A stretch of DNA of 64,000 bases from an uncultured Sterolibacterium sp. GTDB taxonomy: Bacteria > Pseudomonadota > Gammaproteobacteria > Burkholderiales > Rhodocyclaceae. Below, piece by piece: positions 49,905-58,904 of the stretch. Both the position numbers and the translations under genes were made by a program. Numbering within the stretch: position 1 is the stretch's first letter; every line of letters begins with the position of its first letter. The DNA is taken from contig CAIVDC010000070.1 in NCBI GenBank assembly GCA_903904605.1, positions 29,714 through 93,713 of the forward strand. Reading direction: 5' to 3'. The notes beneath the pieces are model-generated. The model was given only the letters and a program-made list of their open reading frames with translations, was not told the DNA's origin and made no database searches.

Positions 49905-52136
49905 TCACGACTCGCCGCGGCCGGTCTTGTCGATCAGTCGGCTGCGGCGCCTCATCGCCGCCGCATCGAGGAGCATGCGACCGGCCCAGCGGAAGACATT
50001 GAATTCGGCCACCAGCCCGCGCATCAGGCGCATCCGGTCGCGGCTCTCGGTGACCGGCATGGTCAGGGCCAGATGCAGGGCGGCGGCGCACTGGTCGGCG
50101 TCGTAGGGATTGACGATCAGGGCCTCCGGCAGTTCCCGGGCGGCGCCGGTGAACTGCGAGAGTATCAGCACGCCGCGCTCGTCGTCGCGGGCTGCGACGA
50201 ATTCCTTGGCGACCAGGTTCATGCCGTCGTGCAGGCTGCTGACGAAACACAGATCGGCGGCGCGGAAATACGCATAGACCTCGCGCGGCTCGTGGTGCTC
50301 GATCCTGAGCACGATGGGCGGCGGCCCCTGATGCCTGAAACGGCTGTTGATGTGCGCGGCCAGGGCCCGCACCTGCGCCTCGTGATGCTCGTATTCGTCG
50401 ATGCCCGATCTCGTCGGCGCGGCGATCTGAACGAAGCTGAAGCGCCCGACCCACTCGGGATTCAGTTCCAGCAGGCGCTCGATGGCACGGAAGCGTTCCA
50501 GGATGCCCTTGGTGTAGTCGAGCCGGTCGACGCCGATGCCGAGCATGTGTTCCGGCGGCAGGTCGTTCATCCGGCGGATGTCGCTGCGGCAGTCCGGCAC
50601 GGACTTCTCCAGCATTTCCGCATCGGGCGGCCAGGCGACGGAAATCGGGTAGCGGCGCACGGCGGTGGGCTTGCCGCCGAAGGACACGGTGAAGGATTCG
50701 CGATCGACCCGCGCCTCGAGAAAGCGATCCACGGTGTCGACGAAATTGTTGCAGTGGAACTGGGTATGGAAGCCGAGAATGCTGCTGCCCAGGAGCCCCG
50801 CGAGCAACTCGTCGCGCCAGGGGCAGATGGCGAAGGACTCCGGGTTGGGCCAGGGGATGTGCCAGAAGGCGATGATCGTGGCATCCGGCAATTGCTCGCG
50901 GAGCATCGCTGGCAACAGGGCGAGATGGTAGTCCTGGACCAGGACGATGGGATCGCGAGTCTTGGCCTCGCTCGCCACCGCCTGCGCGAACTTGCGGTTG
51001 ACCGCGACGTACTGCGCCCAGTCGGCCGAGCGGAAGATCGGCCGGACATGGGCGATATGGCACAGCGGCCAGAGCCCTTCGTTGGAGAAGCCGTAGTAGT
51101 AGCCCGCCTCCTCCTCCGTAGTCAGCCATACGCGGCGGATCTGGTAGGCGGGCTTGTCCGGCGGCACGGCGACGCGGTCGTTCTGGTCCGCCGCCTCCCG
51201 GTCGGCCGAGCCGCTGCCGTGGGCGATCCAGGTGCCCGAGCAGGCGCGCATGATCGGCTCGAGCGCCGTGACCAGGCCGCTGGCCGGCCGCGTCACCTCG
51301 ATGCGTTCGCCGCGGCGCTGGTGAATGTAGGGCTCACGGTTGGACACCACGATGACATCCTCGCCGCGCAGTTCGCCATGCAGGATCGCGCGCAGGGACT
51401 CCGGCGACCAGGTCACCTGGCTCTCGTCGCGCGCGCGCGTCTCGGCCTCCAGTTCGCTGATCAAGCGCTGCAGGTCGCGGGCGATGGGCTTGAACTCGGG
51501 CAGACTGGGCGGCGCACTCGGCCCGGGCTGGCGCAGCAGCCCTTCGCCGCGCAGCAGGGCGCGCATGCCGGCCATCCAGCCGCGCCAAGAGAGTTGGGCA
51601 ATGACCACCGTGACCAGCGAGACCACGGCCGCCAGGCCCATGAACAGGTAGAAGACGTAGCGCTTGGTCTCCTCGCTGCGGCGGGTGACGAAACTCATGT
51701 CGTGCACCAGCACCAGGCGGCCGTCCGGCGCCGCCTCGCTGGCCATCGGCTGCACCGTCACATGCAAGGGCCCCTTGGCGCTGGGCAGCAAGTGATCGTG
51801 GGCGCCGTCCCAGCGGCCGAGATCGTCGCAGCGGATCTCGTTGGGCAGCGAGCGGCTGGCCACCGCCGTGGCCGTCGGCGAAGCGCAGTAGCCTACGGCG
51901 AAGAGCCGCTCGTCGCGGGTGATGCGGTTGAAGAATTCCCTGATCTGGACCTTCTTGCCGGCCGCCAGCTGCTCCTGCAACGGTTCCTGGATGGCACTGG
52001 CGAGCAGCGAGGAACGGGTGTCGAGGTCATGCACGAACCAGCTCAGCGTCAATTGGTCGACCAAGGGCGCGATGGCATAGGCGATGCCGGCCAGAACAAT
52101 CATCAATGGCAGGACGAAGCGTAAAGACAACCTCAT
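49905..52136 (-). CDS. otsA: trehalose-6-phosphate synthase with N-terminal membrane sensor-like module
   Basis: The 743-aa protein has a GT20 catalytic domain from about residue 260: [62 protein letters not shown] and [18 protein letters not shown], all expected for OtsA (E. coli OtsA is 474 aa). The extra 260 residues contain TM1 (~7-27), a periplasmic segment (~28-158), TM2 (~160-182) and a HAMP-like linker (~183-240, including [19 protein letters not shown]), as in a sensor kinase. The enzyme is therefore predicted to be inner-membrane anchored and perhaps gated by a periplasmic signal. It makes trehalose-6-phosphate from UDP- or ADP-glucose and glucose-6-phosphate. otsB follows 2 bp later. 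Confidence 0.93.
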   Translation of the reverse strand: MRLSLRFVLPLMIVLAGIAYAIAPLVDQLTLSWFVHDLDTRSSLLASAIQEPLQEQLAAGKKVQIREFFNRITRDERLFAVGYCASPTATAVASRSLPNEIRCDDLGRWDGAHDHLLPSAKGPLHVTVQPMASEAAPDGRLVLVHDMSFVTRRSEETKRYVFYLFMGLAAVVSLVTVVIAQLSWRGWMAGMRALLRGEGLLRQPGPSAPPSLPEFKPIARDLQRLISELEAETRARDESQVTWSPESLRAILHGELRGEDVIVVSNREPYIHQRRGERIEVTRPASGLVTALEPIMRACSGTWIAHGSGSADREAADQNDRVAVPPDKPAYQIRRVWLTTEEEAGYYYGFSNEGLWPLCHIAHVRPIFRSADWAQYVAVNRKFAQAVASEAKTRDPIVLVQDYHLALLPAMLREQLPDATIIAFWHIPWPNPESFAICPWRDELLAGLLGSSILGFHTQFHCNNFVDTVDRFLEARVDRESFTVSFGGKPTAVRRYPISVAWPPDAEMLEKSVPDCRSDIRRMNDLPPEHMLGIGVDRLDYTKGILERFRAIERLLELNPEWVGRFSFVQIAAPTRSGIDEYEHHEAQVRALAAHINSRFRHQGPPPIVLRIEHHEPREVYAYFRAADLCFVSSLHDGMNLVAKEFVAARDDERGVLILSQFTGAARELPEALIVNPYDADQCAAALHLALTMPVTESRDRMRLMRGLVAEFNVFRWAGRMLLDAAAMRRRSRLIDKTGRGES

Positions 52137-52452
52137 GCGCTTACTCTTTCGGGCAATTTGACGTCAAAATACGTGACGCTTCAAAATACTGCGGGAGATT
52201 ACAAGACACCTGCATTCTACTCTTCTACGCTTTTCCCCCGGATTCGCACCATGGTTCCGGCGCATGAATCCGCGGACACTTCCCGCCGCTGCCGGAGAAA
52301 CGCCCGACATCACGCGTTCAGGGGAAAGTATTCCGAAGCCGCCCTGGCTTCGTCTGCCGGTATTATCATTACCGATACCGATGCACACCGTCCCGGCACA
52401 TCATGAATCATGGCCCTCGGGATGTTCCACCACATTTGCGAGAGCAATCAAA
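52137..52452. other. divergent intergenic region (316 bp) upstream of otsA
   Basis: The region must contain the otsA promoter (minus) and that of the small secreted protein gene (plus). Apart from the palindrome at 52157-52168 I see no clear promoter pair, hairpin or ORF with a ribosome-binding site; track ORFs here are unsupported. Confidence 0.4.
52157..52168. promoter_or_regulatory. perfect 12-bp palindrome, possible operator
   Basis: TTTGACGTCAAA is a perfect inverted repeat 20 bp upstream of the otsA start codon, followed on the plus strand by a related string (ACGTGACGCTTCAAA). A dimeric regulator could bind it, but no regulator is identified and a chance 12-mer palindrome cannot be excluded. 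Confidence 0.3.
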
Positions 52453-52866
52453 ATGACACGAAAGCTATTGACCGCCCTTTGGTTTCTTCTGGCACTGTCC
52501 ATCCCGACCTACACGCTTGCCGAATCCAGCTCCGCCGAAACCCTCGTGGCCAAGCTTCAGGAGGTCAGGAAGCTGGTAAGAGCCGGTGCCAACTACGATG
52601 AATACAAGAAGCAGGTCGCGGAAATAACGACGGATCTTGCACGTTGGGAAAGCGATCCGGATACCCAGCAAGGCAGCGTCATGACAAAACTGCTCAGGGG
52701 AGATTCGGTCATTCGGCATGCGGCGCAGTCCTACATTGCCGCATTGAATGTCTGGCAAGGCAACGATGATTCAGAGGCGAAATTGTATTGGACATCCGCG
52801 GATGCAGACCTGGTTGATTTCGATGCAAATTACCGGAACAGGGCGAAGAGCAATGGCAGCCAATGA
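52453..52866 (+). CDS. small secreted/periplasmic protein of unknown function
   Basis: The 137-aa product starts MTRKLLTALWFLLALSIP and has a standard signal peptide with likely cleavage after YTLAES. The mature ~114 residues are helical and charged, with a leucine/lysine pattern (ETLVAKLQEVRKLVRAGANYDEYKKQV) and no cysteines. I recognise no family; small periplasmic helical proteins of the DUF-type with a stress role look similar. It is a single gene, divergent from otsA and convergent with the ClC gene; base use is less GC-rich than that of its neighbours. The track start at 52264 has no support. Confidence 0.6.
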   Translation: MTRKLLTALWFLLALSIPTYTLAESSSAETLVAKLQEVRKLVRAGANYDEYKKQVAEITTDLARWESDPDTQQGSVMTKLLRGDSVIRHAAQSYIAALNVWQGNDDSEAKLYWTSADADLVDFDANYRNRAKSNGSQ

Positions 52867-53024
52867 AGCTTGCCGGAGCTGTCGAGCCGCGCCGATGCCC
52901 GCGTTCATGCCGCCATGAAGGACAAGGGCGATACCGCTGCGCTCGTGCTGCGGCAAGCTGGTCGAAAACCGGGACGCAGCTGGCCGGACAGCATCGATCC
53001 GGCCCAGGCGTTGACCGCCCCCGA

Positions 53025-54356
53025 CTACACTGGAGCGACGGGCGTCGAGGGCGTATGGGGACTCGGGTGTTCGGGCAGGGGCTTGAAATCTGCGGCCAGT
53101 TGCTGATACAACTCCGGCCCCAGACGCGAACTGACGGCCTTGGCGATCATCGCGACCGCCATGAGACTGATGACCATGCCATGGCCGTCGATCATTTCCA
53201 TCACGATGATCGCTGACGTGATGGGCGACTGGGTCACCGCGGCGAGAAAGCCGGCCATGCACAAGGCGATGAAGGGAACGTGGTTGGCCCCGATGCCCAT
53301 GAGATTCGCTGCATTGGAGCCCAATGCAGCCCCCACCGCCAGGGCCGGCGCAAAAATGCCGCCGGGTATGCCCGAGTAGTAGGTGATGACGGTGGCCAGG
53401 AAGCGCGTGATGGGAGCGTGCCAGGGCAGGGTCAAGTGACCCGCTACGACCTGGGCGGTAATCCCGTATCCGCTGCCGTAGGACACCCCCCCGCCCGCCC
53501 AGCCGATGGATGCGATGGCAAGGCCGCAGGCCCCCGCGAAATACACCGGATGAGCAGCCCGCCAGCGCCACAGCGCCAGGTGCCGGCTTTTTTGGGGCCA
53601 TAGCAGCAAGCGGCTGAATATGCCGCCCATAAGCCCGCAGACGATGCCGCCCAGGATGACCGGCACGATAATCTCATGACCGACTTCCCCGACCTTGAGG
53701 TGACCGAAATAGTTGTAGTTCCCCAGCAGTGCCGTCGACACGAGACCCGCCAGAATGATGGTGCTCACCAGAATGCCGCTGGTGCGGGCCTCCAGCCGGC
53801 GCCCGAGTTCTTCCACCGCGAAGACGATCCCGGCCAGCGGCGTATTGAACGCTGCTGCGATGCCCATTGCACCGCCCGCCAGAATCAGATCGGGAGCACG
53901 TATCGCCCTGGCATGGGGGAGAAAGCGGTGGGCGAAATGCAGGATCGAAGCAGACACCTGAACTGACGGACCTTCCCTGCCCGCGGAGAATCCGCCCATC
54001 AGGGCAAATCCGCCGAAAAATATCTTTCCGACGGCGATGCGCAGCGATACCAGGGAGTCCACCGGCTTGCCGCGCACCGCAAGCCGTCTGGCCGCAATGA
54101 TCTGCGGAATTCCGCTGCCCTGGATGCCCGGGAAATGCCGCTGCGTCGCCCATACGACGATCATGCCGATCACCGGCGCCAACAGGAACGGCAGCCATGG
54201 ACGCCCGGTCGTGACGGAAAAAAAAACGGCCAGGGCACGATCGGCAAGTTTAGCGAAGCCAACGACAATGAGACCGGCGCTGCCAGCCGCCACCCAGAGC
54301 GTCAAGCGCACCCGCCAGCGCATGGCGCCGAGTCGACCGCGCAGAGGATTGATCAT
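53025..54356 (-). CDS. ClC-family chloride channel/transporter
   Basis: The 443-aa protein has about 17-18 hydrophobic helices and all ClC selectivity motifs: GSGIPQ (family GSGIP), GFSAGREGPSVQ (with the gating glutamate of GREGP) and GIPGGIFAPALAVGAALG (GxFxP). A glutamate in IVFAVEELGRRLE aligns with the internal proton glutamate of E. coli ClcA, arguing for a Cl-/H+ exchanger over a pure channel. No CBS domains follow. The start is placed at the ATG at 54356, preceded by a GGGGGTGG; the track ATG at 54401 adds 15 residues. It is the only gene of its transcription unit, convergent with the small secreted protein gene (158-bp gap, nothing seen). Confidence 0.9.
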   Translation of the reverse strand: MINPLRGRLGAMRWRVRLTLWVAAGSAGLIVVGFAKLADRALAVFFSVTTGRPWLPFLLAPVIGMIVVWATQRHFPGIQGSGIPQIIAARRLAVRGKPVDSLVSLRIAVGKIFFGGFALMGGFSAGREGPSVQVSASILHFAHRFLPHARAIRAPDLILAGGAMGIAAAFNTPLAGIVFAVEELGRRLEARTSGILVSTIILAGLVSTALLGNYNYFGHLKVGEVGHEIIVPVILGGIVCGLMGGIFSRLLLWPQKSRHLALWRWRAAHPVYFAGACGLAIASIGWAGGGVSYGSGYGITAQVVAGHLTLPWHAPITRFLATVITYYSGIPGGIFAPALAVGAALGSNAANLMGIGANHVPFIALCMAGFLAAVTQSPITSAIIVMEMIDGHGMVISLMAVAMIAKAVSSRLGPELYQQLAADFKPLPEHPSPHTPSTPVAPV

Positions 54357-54412
54357 GCCGCCACCCCCATCTCCGACATGGGTCCGAAAATTTCCGAACA
54401 AGCGGAATTTGT

Positions 54413-54439
54413 ATAAAAAAAGAGGGGCATAAGCCCCTC
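54413..54439 (-). terminator. Rho-independent terminator downstream of the Pal-like gene
   Basis: Read on the minus strand, a perfect 7-bp stem GAGGGGC-TTAT-GCCCCTC (54422-54439) is followed by a run of U (TTTTTTTATA). It lies about 50 bp after the stop of the Pal-like gene. Confidence 0.9.
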
Positions 54440-54487
54440 CAAACTCGATAAAGGGAAAACAACTACATGCTACTTTGCGCCATCACG

Positions 54488-55003
54488 CTACTTTGAAACA
54501 ACATCGACTCGGCGGTTTTCCGCCCAGCATTTTTCCTCGTGGCAAGTCGCACGAGGTTTTTCCTTGCCGTAGCTGATGGCCTCCAGACGGGCCTCAGGAA
54601 TACCCAGCATTTTCAGCGTGCTCTTTACCGCCTCGGCCCGCTTCTGCCCCAAGGCCAGGTTGTACTCCGTGCTGCCGCGTTCGTCGGCATTGCCCGCCAG
54701 GGTAACCGCCAGATTCGGCAAGGACATCATCAGATTGTAGTCCTGTCTGATGATGTCCTGATAGCGGGGCTTGATTGAAAAATTATCGTAGTCGAAATAG
54801 ACGCTTTTGCTCGCGAGCTCCTTTGTCACGCGGGCAATCTTCTGTTCAGCGGTTTCGACCGGAAGGGAAGATACGGCCGTCGGCTTTGCAGCCGGAGGCC
54901 TGGCAATCGGCGCGGACGCCGGAGCATCCATCGAAGTCTTCGTCGGCGTCGATGAACAAGCCGAAAGCAGAACGCAGGCTGCAACCACAAGAACACGACG
55001 CAT
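54488..55003 (-). CDS. Pal-like OmpA-family peptidoglycan-associated lipoprotein
   Basis: The 171-aa protein has a lipoprotein signal (MRRVLVVAACVLLSACSSTP, lipobox LSAC) and a C-terminal OmpA domain. This carries VYFDYDNFSIKP, the peptidoglycan-binding GNADERGSTEYNLALGQKRAEAV and NRRVDVV, and matches Pal in length and layout. It differs from ordinary Pal in having a cysteine pair, ATCHEEKCWAENRR, where most have GHDEAAxAxNRR. No tolQRAB or ybgF genes are near, so this is probably an accessory Pal-like protein and not the Tol-Pal lipoprotein itself. The start at 55003 has AGGAG upstream (TTAGGAGATTTTGG). Confidence 0.85.
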   Translation of the reverse strand: MRRVLVVAACVLLSACSSTPTKTSMDAPASAPIARPPAAKPTAVSSLPVETAEQKIARVTKELASKSVYFDYDNFSIKPRYQDIIRQDYNLMMSLPNLAVTLAGNADERGSTEYNLALGQKRAEAVKSTLKMLGIPEARLEAISYGKEKPRATCHEEKCWAENRRVDVVSK

Positions 55004-55040
55004 CCAAAATCTCCTAATCAAGCAATTGTGCATTCATGGG

Positions 55041-55070
55041 AATATAATTTATAGCAATTGTTCATGTAAA
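55041..55070 (-). promoter_or_regulatory. candidate sigma-70 promoter for the Pal-like gene
   Basis: On the minus strand TTTACA (55070-55065) and TATATT (55046-55041) are separated by 18 bp, each 5 of 6 from consensus. The expected start of transcription is about 30 nt upstream of the ATG at 55003. The AT-rich divergent gap would also drive the plus-strand OmpA-like gene, for which TATAAT occurs at 55043-55048 but without a clear -35. Confidence 0.4.
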
Positions 55071-55126
55071 GCAAGCGCGTCTCCCTCATGTTCGCCATAT
55101 AACTCAAGAAATACCGGAAGGAAATT

Positions 55127-55762
55127 TTGAACGACCCATCCAACGTCCCGCGTTGCGGTGATCTCCCACAAGTTTTGGCCATCCTGTCGGCGCAGGATTC
55201 GCCGCGGCTTACTGCGCTTTGCCTCGGCGCCTGCCTGTTGCTGTCCGCTTGCGCCACGCCGTCGCCGCGTGAAGACCATGTTGAAGTAAAGGGCATGACC
55301 ACCGCCCCTCTCCAAGTTCCACTGGCGAAAACGCCCGAAGTCCGCTTTGCCCCGCCCGGGTTGAAGACCTCCAAGACCCTCGTTCCTCCTGTGCCTCATG
55401 AAACGGAGCCCGAGGACCCGAAGCCCGACCCGGCTAACAACGTGTTCTTTTCGTTTGCTTCCGCCGAAATTTCCGTTCAGGCACGGGCCACGCTCCAGAG
55501 CGTGGCGGCGACGCTGAACGAACATCGCCGGGAGACGGTCATCCTGGTGGGAGGCACGGACGACTTGGGGAGCAGGGAGCTTTGCGTCGCAATTTCCTCC
55601 AAGCGAACCGATGCGGTGGAGGCGGAGTTGCTCAAGCTGGGTGTTCGCCCCAGCCAGATTCGCAAACGTCCCAGAGGCTGCGAAGCAGTCTCGCGGCAAA
55701 GCTGCCGCTCGGAGACCTGCCGGCATAGGCGGCAGCGCGTCGAAATCCGATTCGCCAAATAG
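55127..55762 (+). CDS. OmpA-like domain lipoprotein
   Basis: The 211-aa protein has a lipoprotein signal ending LLLSACATP, then a proline-rich linker (~45-100) and an OmpA-like domain (VFFSFASAEISVQARATLQS, VGGTDDLGSRELCVAISSKR, RRQRVEIRF). The domain contains four cysteines (LCV, RGCE, QSCRSETC), probably two disulfides, comparable to the cysteine pair of the divergent Pal-like protein. Starts are uncertain: TTG 55127 has GGAAGG upstream but leaves a ~30-residue polar stretch before the signal peptide; TTG 55175 gives a cleaner signal (MAILSAQDSPRLTALCL). Function presumably is cell-wall anchoring of the outer membrane. Confidence 0.75.
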   Translation: MNDPSNVPRCGDLPQVLAILSAQDSPRLTALCLGACLLLSACATPSPREDHVEVKGMTTAPLQVPLAKTPEVRFAPPGLKTSKTLVPPVPHETEPEDPKPDPANNVFFSFASAEISVQARATLQSVAATLNEHRRETVILVGGTDDLGSRELCVAISSKRTDAVEAELLKLGVRPSQIRKRPRGCEAVSRQSCRSETCRHRRQRVEIRFAK

Positions 55763-55785
55763 ACCGTGGCCGACCCCCGGCCGCT

Positions 55786-56607
55786 TCACCTTGCCGCCGA
55801 GCGGCGCACCACCTCGTTGTGGATGGCGCGCAGCACCTCCTTGGCCCGCGCTTCATTTGCGCCGCCCATTCTGATCATCAGCTTCTGTCCGGCGGATCGG
55901 CCCTCGAGGTCGGCATCGGCGAACAGATACAGCACTTTCGGCTGTACCAGTCCGACCGGCGCGGCAACCCTGGGTGCATCCAGCAGATCATCCAGGGCCT
56001 GGATAAGACGGTCGTTGAAGACTCCCCTGGGATAGCCCAACTCCCGGTAGGCTTGCTGAAACAAGGGGTAGAAATGGACGTAAAGATCGACGAGGCCCGG
56101 CACGTCGACTGTCTGCATGAGGTCGATATAGCGCCCATAGCGCGCAGAATTGGCCGGGTCGATGGTCAACCCGGGGCCGCCGGCATTTACAGAGAAGGCC
56201 CCGCTCACGGGCTTGATCGGCATCACCCGTACCGGCCCTTTCCTTAGGAGATTGTCGATCGTCGCCACGAAGCGGCGGATCATTTTCTCCGGGTAGAAAT
56301 ATGCCGGCAGGGCTGTTCCGCCCAGGATCTTGCTCAGGCCGTTGCCCACCGCCTCGTCGCTCGCATCGAGCGCAGGAAGCGGCTTTTGCGCCGGCGTTGA
56401 AGGGGATTCGATGGCATAGCGCACGCCCGGCGTCGTGGCCGGGGCGGGCCGTGGCGCCGGGCTCTGCGTCTGCGCCATGAGCGGCCGAACCGGGGTCGCC
56501 GACCCCTTGGCCGCGTGCCATGCTTCTATTGCCGTCCCGGCGGCAATAGCGCCGACGACAACGACCATAACGATTGCGGTCCTGCGCGACATCTTGCTCA
56601 AATCCAT
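55786..56607 (-). CDS. DUF3014 domain protein, single-pass membrane anchored
   Basis: The 273-aa protein has an N-terminal membrane anchor (RRTAIVMVVVVGAIAAGTAI) and a proline/alanine-rich linker, then a domain matching DUF3014. That domain includes LPAYFYPEKMIRRFVATIDNLLRKG, DPANSARYGRYIDLMQTVD, LYVHFYPLFQQAYRELGYP and FNDRLIQALDDLL. The function of DUF3014 is not known to me. The ATG at 56607 is chosen because the upstream part of the track ORF (to 56676) has no signal or conservation; ATG 56592 is equally possible. It is convergent with the OmpA-like gene (23-bp gap). Confidence 0.75.
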   Translation of the reverse strand: MDLSKMSRRTAIVMVVVVGAIAAGTAIEAWHAAKGSATPVRPLMAQTQSPAPRPAPATTPGVRYAIESPSTPAQKPLPALDASDEAVGNGLSKILGGTALPAYFYPEKMIRRFVATIDNLLRKGPVRVMPIKPVSGAFSVNAGGPGLTIDPANSARYGRYIDLMQTVDVPGLVDLYVHFYPLFQQAYRELGYPRGVFNDRLIQALDDLLDAPRVAAPVGLVQPKVLYLFADADLEGRSAGQKLMIRMGGANEARAKEVLRAIHNEVVRRSAAR

Positions 56608-56755
56608 TCCCCCGGCGGGTACCGCAAAGGCGGCGTGACAGTTGCGGCGACATTCCGATTGCGCCTCACTATACATTTGTACAAATGGTATGGCAATTGC
56701 CGAGTCAGCGGGCCGTCATACCCTGCACGCAATCCAGGCCAGGAGATCGCCGAGG

Positions 56756-56785
56756 AAAAAAAAACCGCCGGGGAAGGCCCGGCGG
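56756..56785 (-). terminator. Rho-independent terminator downstream of actP
   Basis: On the minus strand an 8-bp GC stem CCGCCGGG-CCTTC-CCCGGCGG is followed by nine T residues, about 30 bp after the actP stop (56814). Confidence 0.92.
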
Positions 56786-56813
56786 CCGTTCTGAATCAAG
56801 AAGATCTATGGCC

Positions 56814-58514
56814 TCAGTGGGTCGCGGCCATCTCTGCGCCCAGACCTGTTTCGGAACGGATCTTCTGGGCGTCGAATGCGGCTCTCTCCTTCTTCGCGCC
56901 TTCGCTGTTGTCGGTCACCGAGGCCAGGAACGAGACGATCAGCACCGCAGGCAGCACGACGAAAGTCGGGAAGTCGTAGGGGAAGAGGGCCGGGCCCATA
57001 TTAAGTATCTTGGTCCATACGGTCGGGCCGATGATCAGCAGACCGATCGAACCGAAGATGCCGACATAGCCGCCGAGGACCGCCCCGCGCGTCGTCAGGC
57101 CGCGCCAGAACACGGACATGACCAGGATGGGGAAGTTCGCGCAGGCGGCGATCGAGAAGGTGAGCGCCACGATGTAGGCGACATTCTGCTTCTCGAAGGC
57201 GATGCCGAGGATCACGGCGAGGATGCCAAGACCGATCACGCACAGCTTCGATACCCATACTTCCTGCTTTTCCGTGGCCTTGCCCTTCATGATCACGCTC
57301 GCATAGATGTCATGCGACAGGGCCGAAGCACCGGCCAGCGTCAGCCCGGAGACCACCGCGAGGATGGTGGCAAAGGCGACCGCGGCGATGAAGCCGAGGA
57401 AAAAATCCCCGCCGAGGGCGTGCGAGAGATAGACCGCCGGCATGCTGCCGCCGCCTTTCAGGTTGAGGATGTTCTTGGTGACGTCGATCACATATTGCGG
57501 ATTGTTGGCGACCAGCACGATGGCGCCGAAACCGATGATGAAAGTCAGGATATAGAAGTAGCCGATGAAGCAGGTGCCGTAGAGCACCGACTTGCGGGCC
57601 GCCTTGGCATTGGTGACGGTGAAGAAGCGCATCAGGATGTGCGGCAGGCCGGCGGTGCCGAACATCAGCGTCAGGCCGAGGGAAATCGACTCGATCGGAT
57701 TGGCCTTTGCGCCGATGGGCACGACGGACTTCATGATCTCCATGTGCTTGGGATGCAGGGCGACCGCGTCGGAGAACAGCTTGACGAAACTGAAGTCCTC
57801 GTGGGCCATCACGCCGATCGCCATCGCGGTTGCTCCGCCGAGCAGCAAGGCAGCCTTGATGATCTGCACCCAGGTCGTGGCCTTCATGCCGCCGAAGGTG
57901 ACATAGATGATGATCAGCGCGCCGACGATGACGATCGACTCGCGGTAGGAAATCTGCGGCACCAGAGTATGCAGCAACTGTCCGGCGCCGACCGCCTGAC
58001 CGATCAGATACCAGAGCACGACGATCAGCGAACCGATGGCCGCCATGGTGCGGACCGGCCCCTGCTGGAGGCGGAACGAGGCGACGTCGGCATAGGTGTA
58101 CTTGCCGAGGTTGCGCAGGCGTTCCGCGATCAGGAACAGGATGATCGGCCAGCCGACCAGCCAGCCGACCGAGAAGATCAGTCCGTAGAAGCCGTTGAAA
58201 TAGACCAGCGCGGCAATGCCGAGGAAGGACGCTGCCGACATGTAGTCGCCGGCGATCGCCATCCCGTTCTGGAGGCCGGTGATCCCGCGTCCGGCGGCAT
58301 AGAAGTCGGTCGCCGTCTTGGTCCGGGTCGCCGCCCAGTAGGTGATGCCCAGGGTGATGGCGACGAAGATGACGAACATCACGATGGCGTGCCAGTTGAG
58401 CGGCACCTCAGCCGGGGCACCGGGGATCACGATGTCGGCGGCACGGGACATGTTGGCGGCAAGCAGTGCAGCCGAAGCCGCCATCGCCAGGAGAGCTGTC
58501 TTTAGTGTTCTCAT
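56814..58514 (-). CDS. actP: ActP cation/acetate symporter (sodium:solute symporter family)
   Basis: The 566-aa protein has a cleavable signal-like N-terminus ([21 protein letters not shown]) and 13 transmembrane helices. SSS-family features include [56 protein letters not shown] and [20 protein letters not shown]. It corresponds to E. coli ActP (549 aa), a Na+-coupled uptake system for acetate and glycolate. The ATG overlaps the stop of the upstream DUF485 gene (ATGA), and a strong terminator follows. Confidence 0.95.
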   Translation of the reverse strand: MRTLKTALLAMAASAALLAANMSRAADIVIPGAPAEVPLNWHAIVMFVIFVAITLGITYWAATRTKTATDFYAAGRGITGLQNGMAIAGDYMSAASFLGIAALVYFNGFYGLIFSVGWLVGWPIILFLIAERLRNLGKYTYADVASFRLQQGPVRTMAAIGSLIVVLWYLIGQAVGAGQLLHTLVPQISYRESIVIVGALIIIYVTFGGMKATTWVQIIKAALLLGGATAMAIGVMAHEDFSFVKLFSDAVALHPKHMEIMKSVVPIGAKANPIESISLGLTLMFGTAGLPHILMRFFTVTNAKAARKSVLYGTCFIGYFYILTFIIGFGAIVLVANNPQYVIDVTKNILNLKGGGSMPAVYLSHALGGDFFLGFIAAVAFATILAVVSGLTLAGASALSHDIYASVIMKGKATEKQEVWVSKLCVIGLGILAVILGIAFEKQNVAYIVALTFSIAACANFPILVMSVFWRGLTTRGAVLGGYVGIFGSIGLLIIGPTVWTKILNMGPALFPYDFPTFVVLPAVLIVSFLASVTDNSEGAKKERAAFDAQKIRSETGLGAEMAATH

Positions 58515-58822
58515 TTGCTGGCCTCGCGAATGATTTCTTGAGTGAGCGGATCGAAAATCTCGTTTGCCCTATAGACGTAAATCCCGGTGAGCAGACAGGA
58601 CGCCACGATCACGCCAACGCCGATCAGCATTCCGACCGGGATCACTCCCCCGGCCGATATCGGCGAAGTGAGGATGTCGGGGGTGAACGCGATCATGAGG
58701 ATGAAGCCGAAATAGAGCACGCACACGATCGCCGACAAGGTCCAGGCCAGCGAGTCCCGTCTCGAGATCAGTTCGTGGTATTTCGGGTTGTTCTGTATCT
58801 TGCTAGCGATGAGTTCAGACAC
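58511..58822 (-). CDS. yjcH: DUF485 family inner-membrane protein (YjcH-like)
   Basis: The 103-aa protein begins [29 protein letters not shown], the typical DUF485 opening (NPxYxxLxxxR), and has two membrane helices ([50 protein letters not shown]). YjcH (104 aa) is always paired with ActP; its role in transport is unclear. The start is taken at the GTG at 58822 because GAGGAGG lies just upstream and the length matches the family; the ATG at 58843 would add seven residues. Its 5' end overlaps a small ORF. Confidence 0.88.
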   Translation of the reverse strand: MSELIASKIQNNPKYHELISRRDSLAWTLSAIVCVLYFGFILMIAFTPDILTSPISAGGVIPVGMLIGVGVIVASCLLTGIYVYRANEIFDPLTQEIIREASK

Positions 58823-58904
58823 GGCGCCCTCCTCTTTGGACATATTTGCTGCGACTGAGTGGATCGGCTCCGATCGCCGACGGGTAGATGCATCCAACGT
58901 CCAT
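58815..58904 (-). CDS. small upstream ORF (29 aa) overlapping the DUF485 start
   Basis: An ATG at 58904 with a perfect GGAGGAG at 6-nt spacing opens a 29-codon frame, MDVGCIYPSAIGADPLSRSK..., ending TGA at 58815-58817, eight bases past the GTG start of yjcH. This is the best ribosome-binding site in the area, better placed than any for the track ORF starts. It may be a leader peptide translationally coupled to yjcH-actP. It may equally be a remnant of the true N-terminus in another frame. Confidence 0.4.
   Translation of the reverse strand: MDVGCIYPSAIGADPLSRSKYVQRGGRRV

Noticed and set aside
52870-53106. 78-aa plus ORF downstream of the secreted protein
   Set aside because: No ribosome-binding site, overlaps the 3' end of the ClC gene antisense, no family.
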